NCBI RefSeq assembly: GCF_002261265.1
Contig: NZ_NEVK01000008.1
Span: forward strand, 682,001-746,000
From: Bordetella genomosp. 7
GTDB lineage: Bacteria > Pseudomonadota > Gammaproteobacteria > Burkholderiales > Burkholderiaceae_B
Length of the DNA: 64,000 nucleotides
Reading direction: 5' to 3'
Shown here: positions 26,032-36,555 of the stretch, one piece after another
Layout: every line of letters starts with the position of its first letter
Numbering within the stretch: position 1 is the stretch's first letter
Notes under the pieces: model-generated
The model's input: the letters and a program-made list of their open reading frames with translations, nothing else
The model's database searches: none
Told to the model about the DNA's origin: nothing
Position numbers and translations under genes: made by a program

Positions 26032-26400
26032 TTATGCGTTGGGAGCCATGCGCCCTTTCCAGGGTCGCTGACCGCCTATGATATGGAAATGCAGGTGGGG
26101 GACTTCCTGGCCGCCATCGACGCCGGAATTGGCCATGAGGCGGAACCCCCCTTCCGGGCCCGGACGGCAGCCGTTGTCGGCTGCCAGGCGCGTAGCCAGG
26201 GTAACCATTCTACCCAACCAGCCGGCGTCGTCGGGGCCGATGTCCTGCAGGGATACGACGTGGCGCCGCGGGATGAGCAGCAAGTGCACGGGGGCGGCGG
26301 GGTTGATGTCGTGGAAGGCCACGAACTCGTCGTCTTCGTGGACCTTCTTGGAAGGGATCTCGCCGCGGGCGATTTTGCAGAAGATACAGTTGTCGCTCAT
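26032..26400 (-). CDS. hinT: HIT family purine nucleoside phosphoramidase (HinT-like)
   Basis: This is a 122-residue cytoplasmic hydrolase of the histidine triad superfamily. The catalytic motif HLHFHIIGG is near the C terminus. The N terminus CIFCKIARGEIPSKKVHEDD carries the CxxC-type zinc site seen in many bacterial members and the strand typical of HinT. It hydrolyses AMP-linked phosphoramidates. Position between hisE (12 bp) and tatA (18 bp) is conserved in Burkholderiales, but no functional link to either is established. Confidence 0.93.
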   Translation of the reverse strand: MSDNCIFCKIARGEIPSKKVHEDDEFVAFHDINPAAPVHLLLIPRRHVVSLQDIGPDDAGWLGRMVTLATRLAADNGCRPGPEGGFRLMANSGVDGGQEVPHLHFHIIGGQRPWKGRMAPNA

Positions 26401-26412
26401 AGGATTCCGTGC

Positions 26413-26757
26413 TCAGGAGGCGGGGCGCCGTGCTTTTTCTTCAAGGCCTGACAAGCCTTCGCGGCGCGCCAGTTCGGCCAGCACGTCTTCGGGCCGCAGG
26501 TTGTAGTGAGTCAGGGTGACCAGGCAATGAAACCAGAGGTCGGCGGTTTCATTGACGATGCGATCGGGCAGGCCGTCTTTGGCGGCCATGACCAGTTCCG
26601 TGGCCTCTTCGCCGATTTTTTTCAGGAAGGCGTCGGGCCCCTTGGCCAGCAGCTTGGCCGTATAAGAGGTTTGCGGATCGCCGCCGCGGTCGGGGCGGCG
26701 GGATTCCAGGGTGTCGGCGATGCGCGCCAGCACGTCGGTGGACAGGGAGCTGGTCAT
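26413..26757 (-). CDS. hisE: Phosphoribosyl-ATP pyrophosphatase
   Basis: This 114-residue enzyme catalyses the second step of histidine synthesis, PR-ATP to PR-AMP. It has the all-alpha MazG-like fold with metal-binding acidic residues in [15 protein letters not shown] and the [14 protein letters not shown] helix. The ATG at 26757 overlaps the hisI stop by 4 bp (ATGA), which fixes the start; the open frame further upstream is antisense noise. It is a separate protein here, not fused to HisI as in enterobacteria. Confidence 0.95.
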   Translation of the reverse strand: MTSSLSTDVLARIADTLESRRPDRGGDPQTSYTAKLLAKGPDAFLKKIGEEATELVMAAKDGLPDRIVNETADLWFHCLVTLTHYNLRPEDVLAELARREGLSGLEEKARRPAS

Positions 26758-27158
26758 TTGTAGATCTGTTCCGGATCTTTCAGGACTGGGTCGACGGTGA
26801 CCCACGCGGCGCTGTCGACGGGGCCTTCCAGCCTGCGGAAGAAGCAGCTGGCGCGCCCGGTGTGGCAGGCGATGCCGCCTTCTTGGTGCACCTTGAGCAG
26901 GATGACGTCGCCATCGCAGTCCAGGCGCAGATCGTGCACGGCCTGGACGTGTCCGGATTCCTCGCCTTTGCGCCACAGGCGCTGGCGCGAACGCGACCAG
27001 TACACGGCGCGAGCCGTGGCCGCGGTTTCGGCCAGGGCTTCGCGGTTCATCCAGGCCACCATCAGAATCTGCCCGCTTTGGGCGTCCTGGGCGATGGCGG
27101 GAATCAGGCCTTGCTCGTCGAAAACGACGTCGGCCATCCAGGCGGGCTCGGTATTCAT
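26754..27158 (-). CDS. hisI: Phosphoribosyl-AMP cyclohydrolase
   Basis: This is a 134-residue zinc enzyme that opens the adenine ring of PR-AMP, the third step of histidine synthesis. The N-terminal [21 protein letters not shown] is the family signature. Metal-site residues are in [17 protein letters not shown] and in the cysteine-containing segment [10 protein letters not shown]. Length is normal for the unfused enzyme. It starts 9 bp after hisF and overlaps hisE. Confidence 0.95.
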   Translation of the reverse strand: MNTEPAWMADVVFDEQGLIPAIAQDAQSGQILMVAWMNREALAETAATARAVYWSRSRQRLWRKGEESGHVQAVHDLRLDCDGDVILLKVHQEGGIACHTGRASCFFRRLEGPVDSAAWVTVDPVLKDPEQIYK

Positions 27159-27167
27159 GGGAACAGT

Positions 27168-27977
27168 CTAATCCAGTCTGACAGCAATGCCTTGCGCGGC
27201 CATGAACTCTTTGCATTCGCGCACGGTGTGCTGGCCGAAATGGAAGATGCTGGCCGCCAGCACGGCGCTGGCGCGTCCGGTGGTGACGCCGTCGGCCAGG
27301 TGCTGCAGGCTGCCCACGCCGCCGGAGGCGATGACGGGCACCGGCACGGCGTCGGCCACGGCGCGGGTGAGTTCAAGGTCGAAGCCGGACTTGGTGCCGT
27401 CGCGGTCCATGCTGGTAAGCAGGATTTCGCCGGCGCCGTAGGCGGCCATGCGGGCGGCCCATTCGACGGCGTCCAGCCCCGTGGGCTTGCGTCCGCCATG
27501 GGTGAAGACTTCCCAGCGTGCGGGCTCGCCGGGTGCAGAGACGCGCCTTGCATCGATGGCCACCACGATGCATTGCGACCCGTGGTAATCGGCGGCGCTG
27601 CGCACGAGTTCGGGGTTGGCCACGGCGGCGCTGTTGATGCTGATTTTGTCTGCGCCGGCATTGAGCAGGCGCTGGATGTCGGCCACCTGGCGCACGCCGC
27701 CGCCCACGGTCAGCGGAATGAACACCTGCGAGGCCACCTGTTCGATGATGGGCAGGATCAGGTCGCGGCCGTCGCTGGTGGCCGTGATGTCAAGGAAGGT
27801 CAGTTCATCGGCGCCCTGCTCGTCGTAGCGGCGCGCGATTTCCACCGGGTCGCCCGCGTCGGCCAGGTTTACGAAATTGACGCCCTTGACCACGCGTCCG
27901 GCGGTCACGTCCAGGCACGGGATAATGCGCCGGGTGAGCGCGCTGGGCGCGCCCTGCGCCATGGCGGAGCTGTTCAT
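27168..27977 (-). CDS. hisF: Imidazole glycerol phosphate synthase subunit HisF
   Basis: This is a 269-residue TIM-barrel cyclase subunit. Conserved segments include [20 protein letters not shown] with the catalytic aspartate, [13 protein letters not shown], and the second aspartate in [24 protein letters not shown] and the phosphate-binding C-terminal region follow. I chose the ATG at 27977 because it overlaps the hisA stop by 4 bp; the frame upstream begins with an arginine run antisense to hisA and is not real. It works with HisH encoded two genes upstream. Confidence 0.96.
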   Translation of the reverse strand: MNSSAMAQGAPSALTRRIIPCLDVTAGRVVKGVNFVNLADAGDPVEIARRYDEQGADELTFLDITATSDGRDLILPIIEQVASQVFIPLTVGGGVRQVADIQRLLNAGADKISINSAAVANPELVRSAADYHGSQCIVVAIDARRVSAPGEPARWEVFTHGGRKPTGLDAVEWAARMAAYGAGEILLTSMDRDGTKSGFDLELTRAVADAVPVPVIASGGVGSLQHLADGVTTGRASAVLAASIFHFGQHTVRECKEFMAAQGIAVRLD

Positions 27978-28714
27978 GAGCCGAGTTCGTCCGCGCGAGC
28001 CTGCGCCTGCTGGAAGTCGAGCGTGCCTTCGTAGATGCTGCGGCCCAGGATGGCGCCTTCGACGCCTTCTTCTTCGACGGCGCACAAGGCTTCGATATCC
28101 TGGATGCCGGCAATGCCCCCGGATGCGAAGACGGGGATGCGGACGTGCTGGGCCAGGCGCACGGTGGCGTCGACGTTGACGCCCGACAGCATGCCGTCGC
28201 GGCTGATGTCGGTGTAGATGATGGCCTCGCAGCCGTAGTCTTCGAACTTCTTGGCCAGGTCGAGCACGTCGTGGCGCGTGAGCTTGCTCCAGCCATCGGT
28301 GGCGATCTTGCCGTCACGCGCGTCCAGGCCCACGATGATGCTGCCGGGGAAGGCGCCGCAGGCGTCATGCAGGAAGCCCGGGTTCTTTACCGCGGCCGTG
28401 CCGATGATGACATACGAAATGCCGGCGTCGAGGTAGGCCTCGATCGTGTCCAGGTCGCGGATGCCGCCGCCGATCTGGACCGGGATCTCGTCGCCGACGG
28501 CATCGAGGATCGCCTTGATGGTGGCGTCGTTTTTGGGCTTGCCCGCCACGGCGCCATTCAGGTCGACCAGATGCAGGCGGCGCGCGCCCAGGTCGAGCCA
28601 GTGTGTGGCCATGGCGGCGGGGTCTTCAGAGAATACCGTTGCCTCGTCGAGGTCTCCCTGGCGCAGGCGTACGCAGCGCCCGTCTTTGAGATCGATGGCG
28701 GGGATCAGCAGCAT
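27974..28714 (-). CDS. hisA: ProFAR isomerase HisA
   Basis: This is a 246-residue TIM-barrel isomerase of the fourth histidine step. The first strand [20 protein letters not shown] carries the catalytic aspartate. [20 protein letters not shown] and the second-half aspartate in [13 protein letters not shown] match the family. The homologous half-barrels resemble HisF, its neighbour. The ATG is at 28714. It begins 60 bp after hisH and overlaps hisF by 4 bp. Confidence 0.96.
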   Translation of the reverse strand: MLLIPAIDLKDGRCVRLRQGDLDEATVFSEDPAAMATHWLDLGARRLHLVDLNGAVAGKPKNDATIKAILDAVGDEIPVQIGGGIRDLDTIEAYLDAGISYVIIGTAAVKNPGFLHDACGAFPGSIIVGLDARDGKIATDGWSKLTRHDVLDLAKKFEDYGCEAIIYTDISRDGMLSGVNVDATVRLAQHVRIPVFASGGIAGIQDIEALCAVEEEGVEGAILGRSIYEGTLDFQQAQARADELGS

Positions 28715-28774
28715 GGTGGATATCGAGCGTTGAAAAATTGGTTGAAAGGGCCGGCCGAAGCTCGTACGGAGCGG

Positions 28775-29428
28775 CTATGGGTTCCAGTCTACAAAATTGC
28801 GGTACAGCCGCAAACCGTGGGCCGCGCTTTTCTCGGGATGGAACTGCACGGCGAAAATGTTCTCGGCGGCCACGGCGCACGTAAATGTAACGCCGTAGTC
28901 GGACTCGCCGACCGTCAGCGCGGGATCGGCGGGCGCGGCATAGTAACTGTGCACGAAATAGAAATGCGTATGGTCGGGGATGCCCGCCCATAGCGCATGA
29001 GAGCGCGTCTGGCGGACCTGGTTCCACCCCATGTGCGGCACCTTGAGCCGTTCGGCCGCGTCGGGCCCGGCGGTGGCGCCGGCGTACTGCGGCCCGGCAA
29101 AGCGGCGCACCGTGCCCGGAAACAGGGCCAGGCACGGGGTCTGGCCTTCTTCGCTGGACTCGAACAGCATTTGTTCGCCCACGCATACGCCCAGCAGGGG
29201 CTTGGCGCGGGCTGCGCGCACCACGGCTTCGCGCAGGCCCGATTCGTTCAGGGTGCGCATGCAGTCGGCCATGGCGCCCTGGCCGGGAAAAACGACGCGG
29301 TCGGCGGCATCGATGTCGGCCGCGCGGTTGCAGATACGGATGTCGGCGTCGGGCGCGGCGTAGCGCAGCGCCCGCGCCACGGAATGGAAGTTGCCCATTC
29401 CGTAGTCGACGATGGCAATGGTAGTCAC
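28775..29428 (-). CDS. hisH: Imidazole glycerol phosphate synthase glutaminase subunit HisH
   Basis: This 217-residue class I glutamine amidotransferase supplies ammonia to HisF. The catalytic cysteine is in [14 protein letters not shown], and the histidine and glutamate are in [10 protein letters not shown]. The N terminus [18 protein letters not shown] is characteristic. The start codon is GTG at 29428. It follows hisB by 45 bp. The length is slightly above the 200 typical of the family because of a short insertion around [18 protein letters not shown]. Confidence 0.95.
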   Translation of the reverse strand: MTTIAIVDYGMGNFHSVARALRYAAPDADIRICNRAADIDAADRVVFPGQGAMADCMRTLNESGLREAVVRAARAKPLLGVCVGEQMLFESSEEGQTPCLALFPGTVRRFAGPQYAGATAGPDAAERLKVPHMGWNQVRQTRSHALWAGIPDHTHFYFVHSYYAAPADPALTVGESDYGVTFTCAVAAENIFAVQFHPEKSAAHGLRLYRNFVDWNP

Positions 29429-29473
29429 AGTGTGTGCCTGGCGGATGGGTAGGCTGGCGCCGAGGGAAATACC

Positions 29474-30061
29474 TTAGAGGACGCCCTTGGTGGACGGCAC
29501 CGTGGCGCCCATGCGGGGGTCGACTTCGAGCGCCATGCGCAGGGCGCGCCCGAAGGCCTTGAACACGGTTTCGCACTGGTGGTGCGCATTGAAGCCGCGC
29601 AGGTTGTCGATGTGCAGCGTGACGAGGGCGTGATTGACGAACCCCTGGAAGAATTCGCGGGTAAGGTCGACGTCGAAGTCGCCGATGCGCGCGCGGGTGA
29701 ACGGAATGTGATATTCCAGCCCGGGCCGTCCGGAGAAGTCGATGACCACGCGCGACAGGGCTTCGTCCAGCGGCACGTAGGCGTGCCCATAGCGGCGCAG
29801 GCCCGCCTTGGTGCCCACCGCCTTGGCCACGGCCATGCCCAGGGTGATGCCGACGTCTTCGACGGTGTGGTGCGCATCGATGTGCAGATCGCCGTCGGCC
29901 TTGATGTCGAGATCGATAAGCCCGTGCCTGGCGATCTGGTCGAGCATGTGGTCGAGGAACGGCACGCCGGTGTCGAGCGATTGCTTGCCGGTGCCGTCGA
30001 GATTGACGGCCACGCGGATGCGCGTTTCGTTGGTGTTGCGGGTAATTTCGGCGGTACGCAT
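29474..30061 (-). CDS. hisB: Imidazoleglycerol-phosphate dehydratase
   Basis: This 195-residue enzyme is the dehydratase only; no histidinol-phosphatase domain is attached. Metal-binding histidine motifs include [27 protein letters not shown]-like [15 protein letters not shown], and in the second half [14 protein letters not shown]. The phosphatase step must come from a gene outside this window. The ATG is at 30061, 18 bp after hisC. Confidence 0.96.
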   Translation of the reverse strand: MRTAEITRNTNETRIRVAVNLDGTGKQSLDTGVPFLDHMLDQIARHGLIDLDIKADGDLHIDAHHTVEDVGITLGMAVAKAVGTKAGLRRYGHAYVPLDEALSRVVIDFSGRPGLEYHIPFTRARIGDFDVDLTREFFQGFVNHALVTLHIDNLRGFNAHHQCETVFKAFGRALRMALEVDPRMGATVPSTKGVL

Positions 30062-30079
30062 AAAGGGGCGAGCCTAAAT

Positions 30080-31237
30080 TTAGCTGAGGATATCTTGCAG
30101 GGCGTCGAGCACTGCGCGGTTTTCGTCCGGGGTGCCGACCGAGATGCGCAGGCAGTCGGCCAGCAGCGGGTGGGCGTCCGAAAAGTTCTTTACCAGTATT
30201 TTGCGCGTTTTCAGGGCAAGATGCACGGCGTTGCCGCCCGGCTTGCCGGAAAAGCGCGCAAGTACGAAGTTGCCGGCGCTGGGGTAGGCGGTGACGTTCG
30301 GCAGCGCGGCCAGGCCTGACGCCAGGGCGGCGCGGCCGGCCCGCAGGTGCGCAGCCTGCTCGTCCAGCACCGCCTTGTGGCGCAGCACGGTGCGCAGCGC
30401 CGCCTGGGTCAGTACATTGATGTTGTAGGGCGGCCGGACCTTGTCGATTTGAGAGATCCAGGCGGGGTCGCCGGCCAGGTAGCCGAACCGCAGGCCGGCC
30501 AGCCCGATCTTGGAAACGGTGCGCAGCACCACGGCCTGCGGCAAGTGCGGCAGGCGGGGCATCCAGGTGTGGCCCGCGAAGGCCTGGTACGCCTCGTCCA
30601 GCACGACCAGGCCGGGAGCGGCATCCACGATGGCCTGCACCGCGGCGTCGGGCCACAGGCCCCCGGTGGGGTTGTTGGGCAGGGCCAGGAACACCACCTT
30701 GGGGCGGTGCTGGTCGATGGCCCGCAGCATGGCGGGCAGGTCCAGCTGCAGGTCGGCCGTCAGGGGCACGCCGACGAAGCGCGCATGGTCAAAACGGGCG
30801 GCCATGTCGAAGTAGACGAACGACGGCCAGGGCGACAGCACCGTGTCGCCGGGCTGGCAACAGGACTGCACGATCAGGTGGATGAGCTCGTCCGAGCCGT
30901 TGCCGAACAGCAGGCCCGACTGCGCGGGGATGTCGAACGCCTGGCGCAGCGCGAGCGTCAGCTCGCCGTTGTCCGCCGCGGGATACCGATTGAGCGCGGT
31001 GTCGCGCAACGCGCGGGCAATATCGTCGCGCACCGCATCCGGCAACGGATAAGGGCATTCCATGGCGTCGAGCTTGATGCCCTGGGACGCCGACGGCACG
31101 GGGTACGCCGTCATGGCGCGGATGTCCGGCCGGACGGTCGCGGCGATGCGCTTATCCAGGGCATCGCCCGTGGCGGGCCGCAGGCCGGCGTCGCGCGCGC
31201 CCGGCCCGGGCGCGGCGGCCGTGCGGGCGCCGTTCAC
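30080..31237 (-). CDS. hisC: Histidinol-phosphate aminotransferase
   Basis: This 385-residue PLP enzyme is a fold-type I aminotransferase. The Schiff-base lysine lies in [13 protein letters not shown]. Other family segments are [23 protein letters not shown] and the DEAYQAF active-site aspartate/tyrosine. GTG at 31237 overlaps the hisD stop by 4 bp. An ATG at 31114 (MTAYPVPSA) is an alternative start, closer to the family length of about 360. The longer form would add a low-complexity Ala/Gly/Arg segment. Either way it is coupled to hisD. Confidence 0.94.
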   Translation of the reverse strand: MNGARTAAAPGPGARDAGLRPATGDALDKRIAATVRPDIRAMTAYPVPSASQGIKLDAMECPYPLPDAVRDDIARALRDTALNRYPAADNGELTLALRQAFDIPAQSGLLFGNGSDELIHLIVQSCCQPGDTVLSPWPSFVYFDMAARFDHARFVGVPLTADLQLDLPAMLRAIDQHRPKVVFLALPNNPTGGLWPDAAVQAIVDAAPGLVVLDEAYQAFAGHTWMPRLPHLPQAVVLRTVSKIGLAGLRFGYLAGDPAWISQIDKVRPPYNINVLTQAALRTVLRHKAVLDEQAAHLRAGRAALASGLAALPNVTAYPSAGNFVLARFSGKPGGNAVHLALKTRKILVKNFSDAHPLLADCLRISVGTPDENRAVLDALQDILS

Positions 31238-32541
31238 GGCGGGTCGAGCCGGTACTGCGCGCTGGCCGCGTGCGCGTGCAGGCCTTCGCCCAGCGCAAGT
31301 TCGGCGGCGATGCGGCCCAGGGTTTGCGCGCCCTGCCGCGATACCTGGATCAGGCTCGACCGCTTCTGGAAGTCATAAACACCCAGCGGCGACGAAAAAC
31401 GCGCGGTGCGCGACGTGGGCAGCACGTGGTTGGGGCCCGCGCAGTAGTCGCCCAGCGATTCGGAGCTAAACCGGCCCATGAAGATCGCGCCTGCGTGCCG
31501 GATGCGGGCTGTCCAGTATTCGGGCTGTTCGGTAGAGATTTCCAGGTGTTCGGGGGCGATATCGTTGGCAATCGCGCAGGCTTCTTCCAGGTCGCGCACC
31601 AGGATCAGGGCGCCGCGGTTGGCCAGGCTGACGCGCAGGATATCGGCCCGCGGCATGGTGGGCAGCAGGCGGGCGATGGACGCCTCGACCTCATCGATGA
31701 AGGCGGCATCCGGGCATAACAGTATGGATTGGGCCAGTTCGTCGTGTTCGGCCTGCGAGAACAGGTCCATGGCGATCCAGTCGGCCGGTGTCTTGCCGTC
31801 GCAGATGACCAGGATCTCGCTGGGGCCGGCGATCATGTCGATGCCCACGGTGCCGAACACGCGGCGCTTGGCCGCGGCCACGTAGGCGTTGCCCGGCCCG
31901 ACGATCTTGTCGACCGCGGGAACGGTGGCGGTGCCATAGGCCAGTGCGCCGACGGCCTGCGCGCCCCCTATGGCGAACGCGCGGTCAACGCCGGCGATGG
32001 CGGCCGCGGCCAGCACGATGGGGTTGCGCGCGCCGTCGGGCGTGGGGGTGACCATGACGAGTTCGCCGACGCCGGCGACTTTGGCCGGAATCGCGTTCAT
32101 CAGCACCGACGAGGGATAGGCCGCCTTGCCGCCCGGCACGTACAGGCCCACGCGGTCCAGCGGGGTGACTTGCTGGCCCAGCAGGTTGCCTTCGGGGTCG
32201 GTGTAGGTCCAGGTCTCGGCACGCTGGCGCTCGTGATAGGCGCGCACGCGGTCGGCGGCCGCTTCCAGCGCATTGCGCTGCGCGGCCGGCAGTGCCGCCA
32301 GGGCTGCGTGCCATTCCGATCTGGGAATTTCCAGTTCGGCGGCGGTGGCGGCGGCCACGCGGTCAAAGCGCTGGGTGTATTCCAGCAGCGCGGCATCGCC
32401 ACGGCCGCGCACGTCGGCCAGGATGCCGGCGGCGGCGCGGTCGATGGATTCGTCTTCGGAGGCTTCGAAGGCCAGCAGTCTGGACAGCGCGGAGGAAAAA
32501 TCCGGCTGGCGGGAATCAAGGCGGTTGATCAGGGCGGCCAT
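31234..32541 (-). CDS. hisD: Histidinol dehydrogenase
   Basis: This 435-residue zinc/NAD enzyme performs the last two oxidations of histidine synthesis. The glycine-rich segment near residues 120-140 ([18 protein letters not shown]) is the hallmark. [32 protein letters not shown] (zinc ligands) and [17 protein letters not shown] near the C terminus are also present. The ATG is at 32541. It is 107 bp downstream of hisG, the widest gap within the his genes, and overlaps hisC by 4 bp. Confidence 0.96.
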   Translation of the reverse strand: MAALINRLDSRQPDFSSALSRLLAFEASEDESIDRAAAGILADVRGRGDAALLEYTQRFDRVAAATAAELEIPRSEWHAALAALPAAQRNALEAAADRVRAYHERQRAETWTYTDPEGNLLGQQVTPLDRVGLYVPGGKAAYPSSVLMNAIPAKVAGVGELVMVTPTPDGARNPIVLAAAAIAGVDRAFAIGGAQAVGALAYGTATVPAVDKIVGPGNAYVAAAKRRVFGTVGIDMIAGPSEILVICDGKTPADWIAMDLFSQAEHDELAQSILLCPDAAFIDEVEASIARLLPTMPRADILRVSLANRGALILVRDLEEACAIANDIAPEHLEISTEQPEYWTARIRHAGAIFMGRFSSESLGDYCAGPNHVLPTSRTARFSSPLGVYDFQKRSSLIQVSRQGAQTLGRIAAELALGEGLHAHAASAQYRLDPP

Positions 32542-32648
32542 GGCGTTACGGAAAAACAGGAAGATGCGTCCGGGGCGGCGCTGTTGCGGGCAGCCGCCAC
32601 CGCGGGCAAAACCATAGTGTAGCGGGCGCCGGGGCAGGCGCCGCCGTG

Positions 32649-33329
32649 TCAGCCGGCCGCCCCTGCCTGTGCGGCGCGCCGGAATGTGTCGAGTAAAGGC
32701 TGCAGCCGGTCGCCGCGTGTCTTGAGAGAGGCCTGGTTGACGATCAGGCGCGACGAGATCGGCATGATGTCTTCCACGGCGACCAGGTCATTGGCGCGCA
32801 GGGTTCCGCCCGTTGACACCAGGTCGACGATACAGTCTGCAAGACCGACCAGCGGCGCGAGCTCCATCGAGCCGTACAGCTTGATGATGTCGACGTACAC
32901 GCCCTTGGCGGCGAAATGTTCGCGCGCCGCGCGCACATACTTGGTGGCCACGCGCAGCCGGGCTCCCTGGTGCACGGCCGCTTCGTAGTCAAAGCCCTTG
33001 CGAACCGCCACGCACAGGCGGCACTTGGCGATGTCGAGATCGATGGGCTGGTACAGGCTGCCCGGGTATTGCGCCGCGTGTTCGTGCAGCACGTCTTTGC
33101 CGGCGATGCCGAGGTCGGCGGCGCCGTACTGCACATAGGTGGGTACGTCGGAGGCGCGCACGATGATCAGGCGCAGGCCGGGGTCGCTGGTGGGCAGGAT
33201 CAGCTTGCGGGAGCTTTCGGGATTCTCGGCCACGTGCACGCCCGCCTGGGCCAGCAGCGGCAGGGTTTCTTCGAAAATGCGGCCCTTGGACAGTGCAAGG
33301 GTGATGGGGGCGGCGGAGAGGGAGCTCAT
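32649..33329 (-). CDS. hisG: ATP phosphoribosyltransferase, short form
   Basis: This 226-residue enzyme commits ATP and PRPP to histidine. [18 protein letters not shown] opens the protein. The PRPP-binding segment [14 protein letters not shown] lies near residue 175. The regulatory C-terminal domain of the long form is absent, so this is the HisG-short type that needs the HisZ partner, which is not in this window. The ATG at 33329 overlaps the murA stop by 4 bp. His synthesis is therefore transcriptionally tied to the murA/mla run. Confidence 0.95.
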   Translation of the reverse strand: MSSLSAAPITLALSKGRIFEETLPLLAQAGVHVAENPESSRKLILPTSDPGLRLIIVRASDVPTYVQYGAADLGIAGKDVLHEHAAQYPGSLYQPIDLDIAKCRLCVAVRKGFDYEAAVHQGARLRVATKYVRAAREHFAAKGVYVDIIKLYGSMELAPLVGLADCIVDLVSTGGTLRANDLVAVEDIMPISSRLIVNQASLKTRGDRLQPLLDTFRRAAQAGAAG

Positions 33330-34594
33330 GCGGATTCCTTGCCGCTCAGGCGCTGGATATCGGCGCCCAGGGCGCGCAGCTTGACTTCCATTTTGTCGTA
33401 GCCGCGGTCGAGGTGGTAAATGCGGTCGATGACGGTCTGGCCGTCGGCGGCCAGGCCGGCAATGACCAGGCTGGCCGATGCCCGCAGGTCGGTGGCCATG
33501 ACGGCCGCGCCCGAAAGGCGAGGCACGCCGCGCACGACGGCCGTATGGCCGTCGATGTCGATGTCGGCGCCCATGCGGCGCAGTTCCTGCACGTGCATGT
33601 AGCGGTTCTCGAAGATGGTTTCCACGATGACGGACGCGCCGTCGGCGACCGTGTCGAGCGCCATCAGCTGGGCCTGCATGTCGGTGGCGAAGCCGGGGTA
33701 TTCGTGGGTGCGGAAATCAACGGGGCGGGGCCGGCCCTGCATGGCGCCGCGCACCCAGTCGGGCCCGGTTTCAATGGTAAGCCCCGCATCGATGAGCTTG
33801 TCGAGCGTGGCGCCCATGATGGCCGGGTCGGCGTTGCGCAGGGTGATGTCGCCGCCGGCGGCGCCCACTGCGCACAGGAACGTGCCGGCCTCGATGCGGT
33901 CGGAGATGACGCGGTGCTCGGCGCCATGCAGGCGGTCCACGCCGTCGATGACGATGCGATCGGTGCCGTGGCCCTGGATGCGGGCGCCCATCTTGATGAG
34001 CAGCTCGGCCAGGTCGACGACTTCGGGTTCGCGCGCGGCGTTTTCGAGCACGGTCTGGCCTTCGGCCAGCACCGCGGCCATCAGCAGGTTCTCGGTGCCG
34101 GTGACGGTAACCATGTCGGTGCGGATCGAGGCGCCCTTCAGGCGTTTGGCACGCGCGACCACGAAGCCGTGTTCGATGCTGATTTCGGCGCCCAGCGCCG
34201 CCATGCCCCGGATGTGCTGGTCGACGGGGCGCTGGCCGATGCTGCACCCGCCCGGCAGGCTGACGCGGGCCTGTCCGAAGCGTGCCAGCAGCGGGCCTAG
34301 CACCAGGATGGACGCGCGCATGGTCTTGACGAGTTCATACGGCGCTTCCAGATTGTCGACCTGGTTGGCCTGCAGCGTGACGATGCCGTCGGCGCCGCGT
34401 TCGGCCCGCACGCCCATGCGGGCCAGCAGGCGCAGCATGGTGGATGTATCGTTCAGGTCGGGTACGTTGGCCAGCACCACGGGGTCGGCCGACAGCAGCC
34501 CCGCGCATAGTATGGGCAACGCCGAATTCTTGGCGCCCGAGATCGTGACTTCGCCGTGCAGCGGCGAGCCGCCAGTGATGCGTAGTTTGTCCAT
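33326..34594 (-). CDS. murA: UDP-N-acetylglucosamine 1-carboxyvinyltransferase
   Basis: This 422-residue enzyme adds enolpyruvate to UDP-GlcNAc, the first committed step of peptidoglycan precursor synthesis. The catalytic cysteine is C117 in [13 protein letters not shown], the residue attacked by fosfomycin. [11 protein letters not shown] near the N terminus binds substrate. The ATG at 34594 (MDKLRITGG) is clear. It lies 4 bp after the bolA-like gene and overlaps hisG. Confidence 0.97.
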   Translation of the reverse strand: MDKLRITGGSPLHGEVTISGAKNSALPILCAGLLSADPVVLANVPDLNDTSTMLRLLARMGVRAERGADGIVTLQANQVDNLEAPYELVKTMRASILVLGPLLARFGQARVSLPGGCSIGQRPVDQHIRGMAALGAEISIEHGFVVARAKRLKGASIRTDMVTVTGTENLLMAAVLAEGQTVLENAAREPEVVDLAELLIKMGARIQGHGTDRIVIDGVDRLHGAEHRVISDRIEAGTFLCAVGAAGGDITLRNADPAIMGATLDKLIDAGLTIETGPDWVRGAMQGRPRPVDFRTHEYPGFATDMQAQLMALDTVADGASVIVETIFENRYMHVQELRRMGADIDIDGHTAVVRGVPRLSGAAVMATDLRASASLVIAGLAADGQTVIDRIYHLDRGYDKMEVKLRALGADIQRLSGKESA

Positions 34595-34598
34595 GGTT

Positions 34599-34844
34599 TC
34601 AGCTGCCTGCCTGGGCGTATTCGTCGGGCGTAAGGGTACGCATGGACAATGCATGGATTTCAGCCTTCATGCGGTCGCCCAGCGCGGCATAGACCATCTG
34701 GTGCCGCGCGATGAGGCGCTTGCCTTCGAAGGCGGGGCTGACGATGACCGCATCGAAGTGCGAGCCGTCGCCCTGCACGTCCAGGTGTTCGCAAGGCAGA
34801 CCGTCGGCGATATATTGGCGGACCTGCTCGGGGGTAGGTAGCAT
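34599..34844 (-). CDS. BolA/IbaG family protein
   Basis: This 81-residue protein has the BolA fold. The N-terminal [32 protein letters not shown] and the helix-turn [34 protein letters not shown] match the IbaG branch. IbaG is encoded beside murA in many proteobacteria. A histidine (SHFD) and cysteine are available for an iron-sulfur partnership with a monothiol glutaredoxin. The ATG is at 34844; the frame upstream is antisense to the permease. Spacing is 5 bp to the permease gene and 4 bp to murA. Confidence 0.93.
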   Translation of the reverse strand: MLPTPEQVRQYIADGLPCEHLDVQGDGSHFDAVIVSPAFEGKRLIARHQMVYAALGDRMKAEIHALSMRTLTPDEYAQAGS

Positions 34845-34849
34845 GGACG

Positions 34850-35662
34850 TCAGTTCCTGAGTTTGTAGCCGCTGGCCAGCAGGCGCAGCGTGACGAACGA
34901 AAGCACGATGAACACCCCGGATACCACTGCCAGGCTGCGCCATGGCGACACGTCCGATATGGCGAAAAAGCCGTAGCGGAAGCCGTCGATAGTGTAGAAG
35001 ATGGGGTTCCAGTGCGATACCGCCTGCCAGAACGGCGGCAGCGTATGAATGGAATAGAACACGCCTGACAGAAAAGTGGCCGGCATGATCAGGAAATTCT
35101 GGAACACGGCCAGGTGGTCGAATTTTTCGGACCACAGGCCGGCTATCAGGCCCAGCGCCCCCATGATGCCGCAGGCCAGCATGGCGAACACCACGACCCA
35201 TCCCGGGTGGGCGGGCGGCAAGGACGTAAAGCACACGGCAACCAGCCATACACAGGCGCCCACCGCCAGCCCGCGCGCGACCGCCGCCAGCAAGTAGGCC
35301 GAGAATATTTCGCGGTGCGACAGGGGCGGCAGCAGCACGAACACCAGGTTGCCGGTGATGCGGCTCTGGATCAGCGATGAAGACGGGTTGGCGAAGGCAT
35401 TCTGCAGCATGCTCATCATCATCAGCCCGGGGATCAGGAACGACGTGTATGGCACCGATCCGTACACCATGACGCGACCTTCGAGCACCTGGGCGAATAC
35501 CAGCAGGTAAAGCAAGGCGGTGACCACCGGCGCGGCAATGGTCTGGAAGGCGACTTTCCAGAAGCGCAGCAGCTCTTTGCGCAGCAGCGTCGGAAACCCC
35601 GAGCCGGTGTCCAGGCGGGGTTGCAGCAGCGGCTTGGCGGCGGGGGTAAGCGGCGCCGTCAC
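34850..35662 (-). CDS. ABC-2 type transporter permease
   Basis: This is a 270-residue permease with about six helices of the ABC2_membrane family. The GTG at 35662 (VTAPLTPAAK) overlaps the ATPase stop by 4 bp. Conserved segments are the N-terminal LLRKELLRFWKVAFQTIAAPVV and the family motif around NFLIMPATFLSGVFYSIHTLP. This YadH-like pair with the preceding ATPase is an exporter of unknown substrate. Its place between mla genes and bolA-murA suggests an envelope component, but the family as a whole also handles drugs and polysaccharides. Confidence 0.91.
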   Translation of the reverse strand: MTAPLTPAAKPLLQPRLDTGSGFPTLLRKELLRFWKVAFQTIAAPVVTALLYLLVFAQVLEGRVMVYGSVPYTSFLIPGLMMMSMLQNAFANPSSSLIQSRITGNLVFVLLPPLSHREIFSAYLLAAVARGLAVGACVWLVAVCFTSLPPAHPGWVVVFAMLACGIMGALGLIAGLWSEKFDHLAVFQNFLIMPATFLSGVFYSIHTLPPFWQAVSHWNPIFYTIDGFRYGFFAISDVSPWRSLAVVSGVFIVLSFVTLRLLASGYKLRN

Positions 35663-36468
35663 GTTGCGGCCTCTTCGGGAGCGAGTTCGGCCACGGCGCT
35701 GTCGTCGTGGCGCATGATGCGCACGAATGCGTCTTCGAGGTCGACGCCGCCCACCCGCGCCAGCAGCGCCTGGGTGGTGTCCAGCGCCACGATGCGCCCG
35801 CCCTTGAGCATGGCGATGCGGCCGCACAGCGCTTCGGCTTCTTCCAGGTAATGGGTGGTCAGCATGATGGTGTGCCCGGCCTTGTTCAGCCGTGAAATGA
35901 ATTCCCAAAGCGTGCGGCGCAGGTCGACGTCAACGCCCGCGGTGGGTTCGTCCAGCACAATGACGGGAGGCCGGTGCACCAGCGCCTGGGCGACCAGTAC
36001 GCGGCGTTTCATGCCGCCCGACAGGGCGCGCATGTTGGCGTCGGCCTTGTCGGCCAGCCCCAGGTTGAACAGGATTTCGTCGATCCAGTCGTCGTTCTTG
36101 CGCAGGCCGAAATAACCCGACTGGATGCGCAGCGTCTCGCGCACGGAAAAAAACGGGTCGTAGACCAGTTCCTGGGGCACTACCCCCAGGGCCCGGCGGG
36201 CAGCCTTGTATTCGGTGGTGACGTCGTAGCCGCACACGCTGGCGCGCCCGCTGGTGGCGCGCGCCAGGCCGGCCAGGATGGAGATCAGGGTGGTTTTGCC
36301 GGCGCCGTTGGGGCCCAGCAGCCCGAAGAACTCACCCGGCTCGATGGTAAGGCTGACATCGTTCAAGGCCTGGAAGCCGGGGCCGGCGTGATGTCCAAGC
36401 AGCCTTTTCCAGCCGGGCGAGCGCGGAGAATAGATCTTGGATACGTGGTCGAGGCTAACGGCAGACAT
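35659..36468 (-). CDS. ABC-2 type exporter ATP-binding protein
   Basis: This is a 269-residue ATPase, YadG-like. Walker A is GPNGAGKTT (about 53-61), the signature is LSGGMKRRVLVAQAL, and Walker B is VIVLDEPTAGVD. The D-loop and switch HYLEEAEALCGRIA complete it. The ATG is at 36468, 87 bp downstream of mlaC. The stop is embedded in the permease start. It powers the neighbouring permease and is distinct from the MlaF ATPase encoded 3 kb upstream. Confidence 0.92.
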   Translation of the reverse strand: MSAVSLDHVSKIYSPRSPGWKRLLGHHAGPGFQALNDVSLTIEPGEFFGLLGPNGAGKTTLISILAGLARATSGRASVCGYDVTTEYKAARRALGVVPQELVYDPFFSVRETLRIQSGYFGLRKNDDWIDEILFNLGLADKADANMRALSGGMKRRVLVAQALVHRPPVIVLDEPTAGVDVDLRRTLWEFISRLNKAGHTIMLTTHYLEEAEALCGRIAMLKGGRIVALDTTQALLARVGGVDLEDAFVRIMRHDDSAVAELAPEEAAT

Positions 36469-36555
36469 GGCGGCGGCACAGCTCTGGCTAGAGCGAATCG
36501 CCCATTATAAATGGGGCCGGCGGCGGCCTGTGCCCGCGCCGGCCGTCGCCAGGGG

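Noticed and set aside
28626-30656. A 676-codon minus-strand frame across hisA, hisH, hisB and hisC
   Set aside because: It is out of frame with four well-supported his genes and is Arg/Pro/His low-complexity sequence.
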